Shown: in pieces, positions 1 through 5,767 of the stretch | Position numbering within the stretch: position 1 is the first letter of the stretch | Layout of the letters: each line of letters opens with the position of its first letter | Assembly (NCBI GenBank): GCA_003353825.1 | Contig: PIVW01000382.1 | Span: 1 to 5,772, forward strand | Direction of reading: 5' to 3' | Length of the DNA stretch: 5,772 bases | Source of the DNA: Chloroflexota bacterium | GTDB lineage: Bacteria > Chloroflexota > Anaerolineae > J102 | Translations under genes and position numbers: made by a program | Notes under the pieces: generated by a model | What the model was told of the DNA's origin: nothing | Seen by the model: the letters and a program-made list of their open reading frames with translations, nothing else | The model's database searches: none

Positions 1-123
1 GCAGTCTCCTTGTGTGTGTTTGGTTTTGTAATAAATGTCCAAATCTTACACGAGGTGCTGCTTTTCTTCCTCATTCAATTGTTAACGTGCTTTCTTCTTC
101 TACTGAACCATGCCCAAACTATT

Positions 124-1368
124 ATGGAAAACAAATTAGCTTACCAGCAAATCCTGGTCTGGTGTTTAGTGTCAATTGGGACTCTTCTTTTGATCCATTC
201 TGGATATTTCCAGCCAACTGCTCACGCACAGGAAGACGTGATCCGATTGCGCATTCTGTACACCAGCGATGAAGAAGGGGCGTTATTGCCTTCTGAATGT
301 AAGAACACCGGCGGCGCGGCTGGCATCATCCAGTTATGGGAGGAGCAGGAGAATTGTCAGGCCGATAATTGCCTGATTATCAGTGGCGGCGATATTTTCA
401 CCAGCGACCCCATTGGAAGTCTGTTCTACGGTGAAACGATCGTTGATGTGATGAATGCAATGGAGTACGACGTACTGGTGCTAGATAACCACGAACTCGA
501 TTTTGGCGTAGCCAATGCTAGAAGACTAAAAGAGCGGGCGAATTTTGAATTCGTCTCCGCCAACTATGTTGCGAAAAATCCAAGCCAGGCTTTTTCAGTA
601 CCGGCAATTATTAAAGTGCGGAAGGGAGTGAGAATTGGCATTGTGGGATTATCTACTGGACCAGAAGTGTTGAACCAGTCTAGCGCCAACGAAATTGACG
701 AGCAGAAAGCCAGGAATTACGAGGGCGCTGTACAGAAGGGATTGGACTATTTGGAACAGCAGGGAGGTGTGGATATCCACATTCTAGTTGATCACACCGA
801 GCGATCTCAAGACCAGCTAGATAAGTTCGACTTGACGTTGAATCCGGTTGACGGTGATTGGAGTATCTACCAGCGCATCGATCTGGAGATTGACCGGGAT
901 ACACAAAAACTCATTGGCGTCCCGGAAATCACGAGTGTCGACAATTTCTACACGTTCCCAAGCATCACATCTGAGGCGATTGCCAATGTATTCGAGCAGG
1001 ATGATACGGACGTCAGGGTCAAGACAGTCATCCGGGAGATTGAAAAAGCTTATGATCGCCTTCGGGAAGAAGACAAAGACTATGCTGTCAATGTTTTGAA
1101 CAACCAAATATTTGCCGATGGCAGCCCCGTCTTTGATTTTCCCGAAAACGTCTCTGGGAAAGATTTTGCCCCTGAGATGGCCCGGGCATGGTATGAACAA
1201 TTTCCGAGCGCCGACATCAGCATTGCGGCAGGCGGCTTTCGCTCATGTTTGTCGCGCGGTCCGATTTACATCAGCGACCTGCGCGGTGGACTGCCTTTCA
1301 AGGACTCGCTCGCAATGTTCCCAGCTACAAAAAATGAATTCCTCGACCAATACTATCACGTGGAGTAA
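124..1368 (+). CDS. Truncated, divergent exported 5'-nucleotidase/metallophosphatase-like protein (414 aa)
   Basis: The family hydrolyses phosphate esters of nucleotides outside the cytoplasm using two metals. I chose the ATG at 124 because it begins a Sec signal peptide: hydrophobic core at residues 10-25 and an AHA-Q cleavage site after A35. The frame is open further back, from a TTG at 10. No clear Shine-Dalgarno is visible. Family motifs in order: LRILYTSDEEG (42-52, D49 a metal ligand), SGGD (87-90), DNHELDFG (121-128, N122/H123), VDH (222-224), then the start of the C-terminal nucleotidase domain with GGFRS (370-374) and LPF (390-392). Three oddities: the usual His ligand after D49 is Glu (E51); the GGHxH block expected after about residue 236 is missing, with sequence running straight on to NPVDGDW; and the protein stops about 20 residues after LPF, so much of the usual C-terminal domain is absent. 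The stop lies about 50 bp before the insertion sequence. The fold assignment is good. Activity is doubtful, and it may be a pseudogene. Confidence 0.8.
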   Translation: MENKLAYQQILVWCLVSIGTLLLIHSGYFQPTAHAQEDVIRLRILYTSDEEGALLPSECKNTGGAAGIIQLWEEQENCQADNCLIISGGDIFTSDPIGSLFYGETIVDVMNAMEYDVLVLDNHELDFGVANARRLKERANFEFVSANYVAKNPSQAFSVPAIIKVRKGVRIGIVGLSTGPEVLNQSSANEIDEQKARNYEGAVQKGLDYLEQQGGVDIHILVDHTERSQDQLDKFDLTLNPVDGDWSIYQRIDLEIDRDTQKLIGVPEITSVDNFYTFPSITSEAIANVFEQDDTDVRVKTVIREIEKAYDRLREEDKDYAVNVLNNQIFADGSPVFDFPENVSGKDFAPEMARAWYEQFPSADISIAAGGFRSCLSRGPIYISDLRGGLPFKDSLAMFPATKNEFLDQYYHVE

Positions 1369-1417
1369 CCGTTCACTCCCCTGCATAAAAAACTGGCGCG
1401 AAAAGCAAAAAGATAAT

Positions 1418-1436
1418 ATAGAGATTTCCGGCTAAG
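1418..1436 (+). repeat. Left terminal inverted repeat of the IS
   Basis: The 19 bases from ATAGAG to GCTAAG pair with the reverse complement of 3758-3776 at 16 of 19 positions, including the unbroken core TTTCCGG and TAAG. Weaker similarity continues outward to about 1412 (20/25 overall) and inward into a GAAAAC tract. The exact outer end is uncertain. Confidence 0.6.
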
Positions 1437-1470
1437 CGAAAACAGCATAGGGGGTGTTGTTTCTGTGTTC

Positions 1471-1486
1471 TGACATAGGTGTTTTA
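1471..1486 (+). repeat. Direct repeat copy 1 (TGACATAGGTGTTTTA)
   Basis: Matches 3815-3830 at 14 of 16 positions, the first 15 bases differing only by T/C at one site. It overlaps the stop codon of the transposase ORF, so this copy lies inside the IS while its partner lies outside the right terminal repeat. Its meaning is unknown. Confidence 0.5.
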
Positions 1487-3118
1487 CCAACTGAATCGAA
1501 CCCGATAGCTAACGCCGTTGCGCGTCAAAGTAATGGGCACATCGTGCAGCTCTGAGCAAAGTCGCTCGTATGCTTGCTGCGTCTGAGCGCGAGGGAAAGG
1601 GCGGGCATAGACGGTGGCGATGTATTGGTTGTGGTCGAACTCGACTCGATCGCCAAAGGTCAAAAAAGCACGTCGCAATCGTTCCGGGCCGGCTTCGGGC
1701 AAGCCCAAGCGACGAGCCAGGATTTTCAGAGCGACCAAGGCATGGAGTTTAATGAGATTGAGTACAGTCAACTTGCGAACATCCAGCACTTCGGTTTCGG
1801 TGGCGAGGAGAGGCTGCCCGTTTGGGTCATGCTGGACACGTGTCATTTCCAGAGAGAGAGTTTCGATTTCCCGTTCGGCTTTGTGACGTAGGCGTTGAGA
1901 ACGTTTGCTCAAGAGGTTGAACTGGTGTGTGTTCAACTGACCGGTCTCGTGTAGCTGCTGTTGCTGCTCTTCTCGGGCCGTGTACTTGTGCAAGCGCCGT
2001 TGGGCATTGCTTAGCTGTTTTTGTGCATTGTCCAGGTCATAGGCTTGTATCAGCGTGACCTGGTGCGTCTGATGGCTAGGGAGGGCATCACTCCACATTT
2101 CATGGGCCTCTACCTTGAATCGATTTTCAATCCGCTGCTTGTAACGCATCGTATCCATCAAGCTCACGGTACTCATCGCCCCTTCGTCAGCCAAGGGACT
2201 ATCACGGGGATGGTGGGCGGTGGTATAGACACCCACCCGTTTTTGAGTGTTTGTTTCCAGGACGACGACCCGTTGACCCCCAAGATGAGGGAAATCGAGG
2301 ATGGTATCGGCCACGTTGACGATGTGCTGCTTGTCCCTCTTTCCCAACGCCATGTCGACATCCATAGGAACGAACTCATCCTCGTTCACCTCATCCAGGC
2401 GTTTGACGTTGCTGCTGGTACGCTTGACCCAGGTAATGGGGGCTATTCCCTGTTCTTCCTGCAGCCATTGCAGCAACTCTGCATCCCACCCGGCACGGTC
2501 AAATGACAACTTGCGAATGCGGTGGTCTGGCGGCAAGCAAGCATTGGCTTTGCTCACCAAATGGCGCATCGCTTGGGCATAGGAGAGGGTGACCGGAAAG
2601 TATTCGCTCAACGAACAGAGACCGTTGTGCAGGGTATAGCGGTTGACTGACTTGACGCTGATGTGCTTGGTGCCATGTTTCGTCTTGCCTATCCTGGCTT
2701 GACCGCTGTATTCGACCACATGGTCGTCAAAGTACCACACGTCCCCCTCTGTAAGGCCCGCTTCTACCCAATTACGGAGGGACGCCTGCTGGGCCATGTC
2801 AATCATTCCCGCTGGGTTTATCTGTCCCAGGCGCTGGGCGGCCGATGTGTCACTGTCAGCTTCATCCAACTCAATGATCTGATTTAAGCATTGATCCAAC
2901 GTATCTCCATCTGGCCGTCGCTGCTTGTCCAGGAGAACGCCCCACTCCTCAACCGCCTGGTCATTGATGTGACTGAGACGTAATACCCCCCAGCCCGACA
3001 ACAGGGCCAGGCTCAGGCAAAGTTGTTCGTGACTGTAATGGCCACCCCCTTGCTCGATACACAGTCCTTTCATCGCTTGGTGGTAGTTGCTTTGACCCAG
3101 TCCGTCCAAGAGTGTCAA
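1484..3118 (-). CDS. IS transposase, DDE type (ORF B, 544 aa)
   Basis: Catalyses cut/strand transfer of the surrounding IS. The likely DDE triad, numbered from the TTG start, is D132 in WYFDDH (128-133), D207 in LSFDRAGWD (205-212) and E331 in YKQRIENRFK (326-335). The last motif resembles the YxxR..E signature of IS4-like transposases. A Gln/Arg/Glu-rich segment at about 360-430 looks like a coiled coil. A conserved-looking C-terminal block (445-540) follows. The start is a TTG overlapping the TGA of ORF A (TTGA). No Shine-Dalgarno precedes it; the upstream bases are pyrimidine-rich. Translation is therefore probably by reinitiation or by -1 frameshifting from ORF A, since this frame stays open upstream through the A7 run and reads KKGVEIVPCEQALLL just before the TTG. 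Length and motifs suggest an intact protein. Confidence 0.85.
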   Translation of the reverse strand: MTLLDGLGQSNYHQAMKGLCIEQGGGHYSHEQLCLSLALLSGWGVLRLSHINDQAVEEWGVLLDKQRRPDGDTLDQCLNQIIELDEADSDTSAAQRLGQINPAGMIDMAQQASLRNWVEAGLTEGDVWYFDDHVVEYSGQARIGKTKHGTKHISVKSVNRYTLHNGLCSLSEYFPVTLSYAQAMRHLVSKANACLPPDHRIRKLSFDRAGWDAELLQWLQEEQGIAPITWVKRTSSNVKRLDEVNEDEFVPMDVDMALGKRDKQHIVNVADTILDFPHLGGQRVVVLETNTQKRVGVYTTAHHPRDSPLADEGAMSTVSLMDTMRYKQRIENRFKVEAHEMWSDALPSHQTHQVTLIQAYDLDNAQKQLSNAQRRLHKYTAREEQQQQLHETGQLNTHQFNLLSKRSQRLRHKAEREIETLSLEMTRVQHDPNGQPLLATETEVLDVRKLTVLNLIKLHALVALKILARRLGLPEAGPERLRRAFLTFGDRVEFDHNQYIATVYARPFPRAQTQQAYERLCSELHDVPITLTRNGVSYRVRFSW

Positions 3119-3645
3119 GAGGAGGGCTTGTTCGCAGGGGACAATTTCGACCCCCTTTTTTTGCCACCTTCCCCTTTCGGTTCCGCTCGCTCTTCTGCAT
3201 GCGCCTCTTCCTCTTGCCCGCTTAGGACCCGGTGTAAGTCTTGGAGACCATGTTCCCTCAGCAACCGGTACACCGTACTTCGCTCCAGTCCATATTCTTG
3301 GGACAGTTCACTGTCCCCTCGCTGGGGATTGAGCGCTTTGGCTCGCAACACTGCCGCTTCCACCTCACTGGTACGCTTACGTGGGGCCGCACCCCAACGC
3401 TTATCCACCAGGGCTTCCGTCCCCTCCGCTTTGAATTTGCCCCACATTTCATAGAGATAGCCGGGGGCAAAACCAAAGGCTTCTGCTATGTCCGCAACGG
3501 CATGACCCCCTTGATAGAGGCGGTAAGTCTCCAGCTTGCGCAGCGTTGGCTCGTCTAGACCCCACGACAGCAAGCTATTCGGGTCATTTTTCAGTTGTTC
3601 AAGTTCAATGGTTTGACGCTGACTGCGCCGACGCTTCTGTGTCAT
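3115..3645 (-). CDS. IS helix-turn-helix DNA-binding protein (ORF A, 176 aa)
   Basis: Probably the DNA-binding partner, or N-terminal half, of the transposase. Two helix-turn-helix segments are visible: residues 48-72 (HAVADIAEAFGF onward) and 110-132 (LSQEYGLERSTVYRLLRE). A basic N-terminus (KRRRSQRQ) comes first, and a charged Glu/Lys/Gly-rich tail after about 140 ends in KKRGSK and a TGA. I chose the ATG at 3645 because a GAGGTG Shine-Dalgarno lies 5 bases upstream and a strong promoter precedes it. The frame is open back to a TTG at 3741, but those extra 32 residues would cover the promoter. The stop overlaps the start of the transposase ORF. The charged tail is plausible as a linker to the DDE part in a fused product. 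Confidence 0.8.
   Translation of the reverse strand: MTQKRRRSQRQTIELEQLKNDPNSLLSWGLDEPTLRKLETYRLYQGGHAVADIAEAFGFAPGYLYEMWGKFKAEGTEALVDKRWGAAPRKRTSEVEAAVLRAKALNPQRGDSELSQEYGLERSTVYRLLREHGLQDLHRVLSGQEEEAHAEERAEPKGEGGKKRGSKLSPANKPSS
3151..3162 (-). other. Candidate -1 frameshift / transcriptional slippage run A7G5 at the ORF A-ORF B junction
   Basis: The minus strand reads AAAAAAAGGGGG, decoded in ORF A as AAA AAA AGG GGG (K162, K163, R164). A -1 slip on the lysine codons, or insertion of one extra A during transcription, shifts reading into the ORF B frame, which is open here. The product would be about 720 aa. The phase is not that of the classical A AAA AAG heptamer, so simple P-site slippage or polymerase slippage would be needed. 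The site is seen directly; its use is inferred. Confidence 0.4.
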
Positions 3646-3650
3646 CTTTG

Positions 3651-3656
3651 CACCTC
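3651..3656 (-). promoter_or_regulatory. Shine-Dalgarno deciding the ORF A start
   Basis: GAGGTG on the minus strand, 5 bases before the ATG at 3645. It is the only good ribosome binding site near the candidate starts (3741, 3699, 3663, 3645), which is why the shorter ORF A is preferred. Confidence 0.65.
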
Positions 3657-3678
3657 GTGGCATTTCTTCATCAACACG

Positions 3679-3706
3679 AGTATACTCAAATGTCGGCATT
3701 TGCCAA
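3679..3706 (-). promoter_or_regulatory. Sigma70-type promoter of the IS transposase operon
   Basis: On the minus strand, TTGGCA (3706-3701) and TATACT (3684-3679) are separated by 16 bases. Each hexamer matches the consensus at 5 of 6 positions. The expected transcript start is near 3672, leaving a short leader before the ATG at 3645. It lies just inside the right terminal repeat. Confidence 0.65.
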
Positions 3707-3757
3707 TCTGACACGCTTGTCTCAGGTTCGCTACTCAACAAATAGGTAGTTTTTCTC

Positions 3758-3776
3758 CTTAACCGGAAAAGTCTAT
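3758..3776 (-). repeat. Right terminal inverted repeat of the IS
   Basis: Read on the minus strand, this runs ATAGAC to GTTAAG and matches the left repeat at 16 of 19 positions. It lies upstream of the transposase promoter, as expected for the transposase-proximal end of an IS. Further out, a TGGCGCGA octamer at 3788-3795 (minus) has an inverted partner at 1394-1401 with different spacing, so the true ends could lie further out. Confidence 0.6.
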
Positions 3777-3814
3777 CTTACCGATGTCTCGCGCCACCTC
3801 TTGCTTGTGCTATT

Positions 3815-3830
3815 TGACATAGGCGTTTTG
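3815..3830 (+). repeat. Direct repeat copy 2 (TGACATAGGCGTTTTG)
   Basis: Partner of 1471-1486 in the same orientation. It includes most of a perfect TTGACA hexamer (3814-3819) that could be the -35 of the downstream lipoprotein gene. The best -10 candidate 16 bases later (CAAATT) matches the consensus at only 3 of 6 positions, so a promoter is not secure. Confidence 0.5.
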
Positions 3831-3864
3831 ACTCTCAAATTCACTGAGTGTGCACATGTGTGAA

Positions 3865-5217
3865 ATGCGAAAATTGACGCTGTACTTGGTTCTTGTGATC
3901 ATAGTGTTGTCAAGTTGTGGAGGCGATAGTTCTAGCACTGAGGTTGCGACCGTCCCGTTGAAGTCGGCTGCCACCTCTATACCCCACACTAGCACTCCGG
4001 TTCCACCTGTAGATACACCTCAACTGCCAACGTCCACGCCGGTTCCTGCGACAAGCACACCATTGCCGCCAACAAATACCCCTATTCCGCCAACCAACAC
4101 CTCAGTTCCCCCAACCAATACGCCACTGCCACCGACAAACACCCCTGCGCTTCCTACAGCGACACCAACGGCCGACCTCTCGGCACTTCCTGTTGACGCC
4201 ACGGTAGCACAGGTTATCAGTATTACCGATGGTGATACGATTCAAGTGCTGGTTGATGGAGTAAAATCTCCAGTGCGTTATATCGGCATCGATTCTCCTG
4301 AGCGAGGACAGCCGGGATATCAGACGGCTACTCAATTAAATGCGTTGCTGGTACAAGGACAGACTGTGTACTTAGAGAGTGACGTATCAGATACCGATAG
4401 CTTTGATCGTCTACTACGCTACATCTGGCTTCTTGATGGCCGCATGGTAAATGAGGAGCTTGCCCGACTTGGTGTGGTTGTGCCCGTGAACTATCCACCT
4501 GATACGGCCTACAGCGAACGACTGGCGGAGGCTGCTACAGCAGCATGGCAAAGCAATGCGGGCTTCTGGCGAGGAGGGGATGATGCATTTCCCTATGCAG
4601 TTGTTACCTCAGACACTGTCAACGTGCGTCAGGGTCCAGGAACAAACTACCCTCGCACGGTAAGTGTCGGTAAAGGGGCGGTGATGTCCGTCTTTGGACG
4701 AAACGAAGAAAACGATTGGATTCAAATACGGACGTCCAATCGTGACGGAGGCTGGATGAGCGCAGGTCTCGCGGCACTAAATGTCCCCATATCGACCATC
4801 CCCATCGGGCAAGCTCCACCGGCGCCCAGTCCGACCTCTACTCCACAGCCAACCCAATCCGAAGAGGTGCCAGAAGGAACAGCGGGAACACTCCGCATCG
4901 GCAAACTGTTCTATGATGGTGTGGTAAAAACCGTGGAGAGTGATGAATTCATCGCTGTCAAGAATGTGGGCGGTTCAGCCCTTGATGTGGCCGGCTGGAT
5001 ACTAAGGGACGATGATGGAAACGTGTTTGTGTTCCCGTCATACACAATGCAGCCAAATCAAGTATGCCGCGTCTATACAGACGAAGTTCACGAGGACTGG
5101 TGCGCTTTAACATTTGGTCACGATCAGGCCATCTGGGGTAATTCTGGTGATGTCGTCGAACTGCTGGACCCGAACGGAATGATTGTAGATCAGGATTGTT
5201 GGAAGAATGGATGTTAG
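3865..5217 (+). CDS. Lipoprotein thermonuclease: TP-repeat linker, SNase-like, SH3b and lamin-tail domains (450 aa)
   Basis: Predicted lipid-anchored extracellular nuclease. The ATG at 3865 gives a classic lipoprotein signal: MRK, a hydrophobic stretch, and lipobox LSSC with C18. Starts at 3850 (GTG) and 3856 (ATG) are possible but lengthen the n-region, and no start has a strong Shine-Dalgarno. A Thr/Pro linker (about 29-103) includes five heptads of the LPPTNTP type (67-101). The SNase-like domain (about 112-235) keeps the residues known from staphylococcal nuclease: D122 and D124 in DGDT, R138, D143 and E146 in RYIGIDSPE, and R182 in FDRLL. An SH3b domain (about 245-305, VNVRQGPGTNYP and GGWMS) fits cell-wall or glycan binding. 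A second Pro/Thr linker precedes a lamin-tail domain (about 343-446, GWILRDDDGNVFVFP, WGNSGDVVELLD). Cysteines C401, C413, C445 and C450 could form disulfides. The gene appears intact and monocistronic. Confidence 0.92.
   Translation: MRKLTLYLVLVIIVLSSCGGDSSSTEVATVPLKSAATSIPHTSTPVPPVDTPQLPTSTPVPATSTPLPPTNTPIPPTNTSVPPTNTPLPPTNTPALPTATPTADLSALPVDATVAQVISITDGDTIQVLVDGVKSPVRYIGIDSPERGQPGYQTATQLNALLVQGQTVYLESDVSDTDSFDRLLRYIWLLDGRMVNEELARLGVVVPVNYPPDTAYSERLAEAATAAWQSNAGFWRGGDDAFPYAVVTSDTVNVRQGPGTNYPRTVSVGKGAVMSVFGRNEENDWIQIRTSNRDGGWMSAGLAALNVPISTIPIGQAPPAPSPTSTPQPTQSEEVPEGTAGTLRIGKLFYDGVVKTVESDEFIAVKNVGGSALDVAGWILRDDDGNVFVFPSYTMQPNQVCRVYTDEVHEDWCALTFGHDQAIWGNSGDVVELLDPNGMIVDQDCWKNGC
4063..4167 (+). 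repeat. Tandem 21-bp coding repeat (five heptads of a TP-rich linker)
   Basis: Five consecutive 7-codon units encode LPPTNTP, IPPTNTS, VPPTNTP, LPPTNTP and ALPTATP. The codons vary between units, so the amino acid pattern is conserved better than the DNA. This suggests selection for an extended, probably disordered or glycosylated spacer between membrane anchor and nuclease domain. Confidence 0.85.
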
Positions 5218-5322
5218 TTTCTGATATCCGACGTAACGGCTAGAGCCAATCACGATATCTCACTGCTATACTTGCTGTGCAGGCTTCTTGGGTCATCCGT
5301 TGGTTGTGCTGTCAGGCCGCAA

Positions 5323-5366
5323 GAGACCAGGACAAAATAGACTTGCCCCCATTTTGTCCTGGTCTC
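5323..5366. repeat. Perfect 16-bp inverted repeat with 12-base loop
   Basis: GAGACCAGGACAAAAT (5323-5338) is exactly the reverse complement of 5351-5366, around the loop AGACTTGCCCCC. No T-tract follows on either strand, so it does not look like an intrinsic terminator. It sits immediately upstream of the Tn3 transposase remnant. It could be a small palindromic dispersed element or two abutting IS ends. The surrounding stretch 5218-5380 contains no gene that I can recognise. Confidence 0.85.
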
Positions 5367-5384
5367 CATATACGGTAGGGAACC

Positions 5385-5578
5385 CGCCGTTGCTTGACTC
5401 TTATCATGGCTTGCATCATCTACTGGCAGGCGAAGAAGGTGAGTCGGGTGATTCTGGAAGGAGAGCCAGAGGCTGTGGGTGTCAATCTTTCACTGCTGGA
5501 AAACATTGGCCCATAGGCTGGGATAACACCCTGCATTACGGCGAGTATGTTTTGAACCGAAATCTGGTTCTTGCTTAG
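5385..5578 (+). pseudogene. C-terminal remnant of a Tn3-family transposase, frameshifted
   Basis: From about 5385 the frame reads RRCLTLIMACIIYWQA and continues to LSLLENIGP, then meets a TAG at 5514. Moving one base back at about 5513 continues as IGWDNTLHYGEYVLNRNLVLA to the stop at 5576-5578. Joined, this matches the familiar end of Tn3-family transposases, in which a hydrophobic segment with an IxxW core is followed by SP(I/L)xW(D/E)(N/H) and a GEY motif. A single lost base (CCAATAGG to CCATAGG) explains the break. Everything upstream of about 5385 is missing: the frame hits a TAG at 5376, and the 16-bp palindrome lies just before. This is a non-functional fragment. A 96-codon frame at 5288-5578 shares only its last 22 residues with the true protein and is otherwise an artefact. 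Confidence 0.75.
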
Positions 5579-5587
5579 AAGTCTGTC

Positions 5588-5612
5588 CTTAGCCTACATT
5601 TCGCACATTACC
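5588..5612 (-). repeat. Possible Tn3-type terminal inverted repeat (decayed)
   Basis: Ten bases after the Tn3 transposase remnant, the minus strand reads GGTAATGTGCGAAATG followed by TAGGCTAAG. CGAAA and a terminal TAAG at this spacing recall the inner part of Tn3-family 38-bp ends, which lie just downstream of tnpA. The expected outer GGGG is not seen at the 38-bp distance, so the end is either short, divergent or decayed. Confidence 0.45.
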
Positions 5613-5640
5613 AATTGAATAAAGAGACAGACAGAAACTA

Positions 5641-5767
5641 GGTCGTGTCCTGATCCCCGGGTCAGGTCTTCACGAGCCCGTTTTCTACGGTTTTGTAAGC
5701 ATCTGTGCTTTCCATCCGTCTTCGTTTTGAGCAGCAGACGTACGGGTGCCAGGATCGGCATGCGACC
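5641..5767. mobile_element. Possible 127-bp miniature inverted-repeat element flanked by TA
   Basis: GGTCGTGTCCTGATCC (5641-5656) and the reverse complement of 5752-5767 (GGTCGCATGCCGATCC) agree at 12 of 16 positions. TA lies directly outside each end, and with the flanking CTAG the outermost 8 bases form a perfect inverted pair (5638-5645 with 5763-5770). The interior has two short hairpins, CCTGA/TCAGG (5649-5666) and CGTCT/AGACG (5717-5740), and no convincing gene. The window ends five bases later, so it could also be one end of a larger element. Confidence 0.4.

Larger units (their letters stand above)
1418..3776 (-). mobile_element. Insertion sequence, about 2.36 kb, two-ORF DDE transposase, family not assigned
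   Basis: The element comprises a helix-turn-helix ORF followed by a DDE transposase ORF on the minus strand, bounded by imperfect inverted repeats of 19 bp (16 matches). The repeats lie 48 bp beyond the transposase stop and about 110 bp upstream of the preferred first start. No convincing target-site duplication is visible next to the repeats. Either the boundary is off by some bases, the duplication has decayed, or the element makes none. The transposase looks related to the IS4-like DDE group, but I cannot assign a named family from sequence alone. All reading frames are intact apart from the ORF junction, so the element may be recent and active. Confidence 0.75.

Noticed and set aside
10..123. 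N-terminal extension of the nucleotidase frame from a TTG at 10
   Set aside because: It would place a second hydrophobic stretch before a good signal peptide, and there is no ribosome binding site. The ATG at 124 fits a normal exported protein.
2021..2506. 161-codon plus-strand frame within the transposase region
   Set aside because: It lies antisense to the DDE transposase, whose motifs and length are convincing; a shadow frame.
3023..3454. 143-codon plus-strand frame across the ORF A/ORF B junction
   Set aside because: Antisense to the helix-turn-helix ORF and the start of the transposase, with no recognisable domain.
4063..4167. Short regular repeats resembling a CRISPR array or minisatellite
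   Set aside because: The 21-bp units are contiguous codons for a TP-rich linker inside an intact gene, with no spacers.
5323..5366. Intrinsic terminator for the nuclease gene
   Set aside because: The stem is strong, but no T-run follows on either strand and it lies over 100 bp past the stop codon.
5288..5512. Upstream part of the 96-codon frame ending at 5578
   Set aside because: Only the last 22 residues match a Tn3 transposase; the rest crosses the palindrome and is out of frame with the homologous upstream part.
5594..5761. 55-codon minus-strand frame beginning at an ATG at 5761
   Set aside because: No Shine-Dalgarno or recognisable family, and it spans both the presumed Tn3 end and the miniature element. 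Probably chance.
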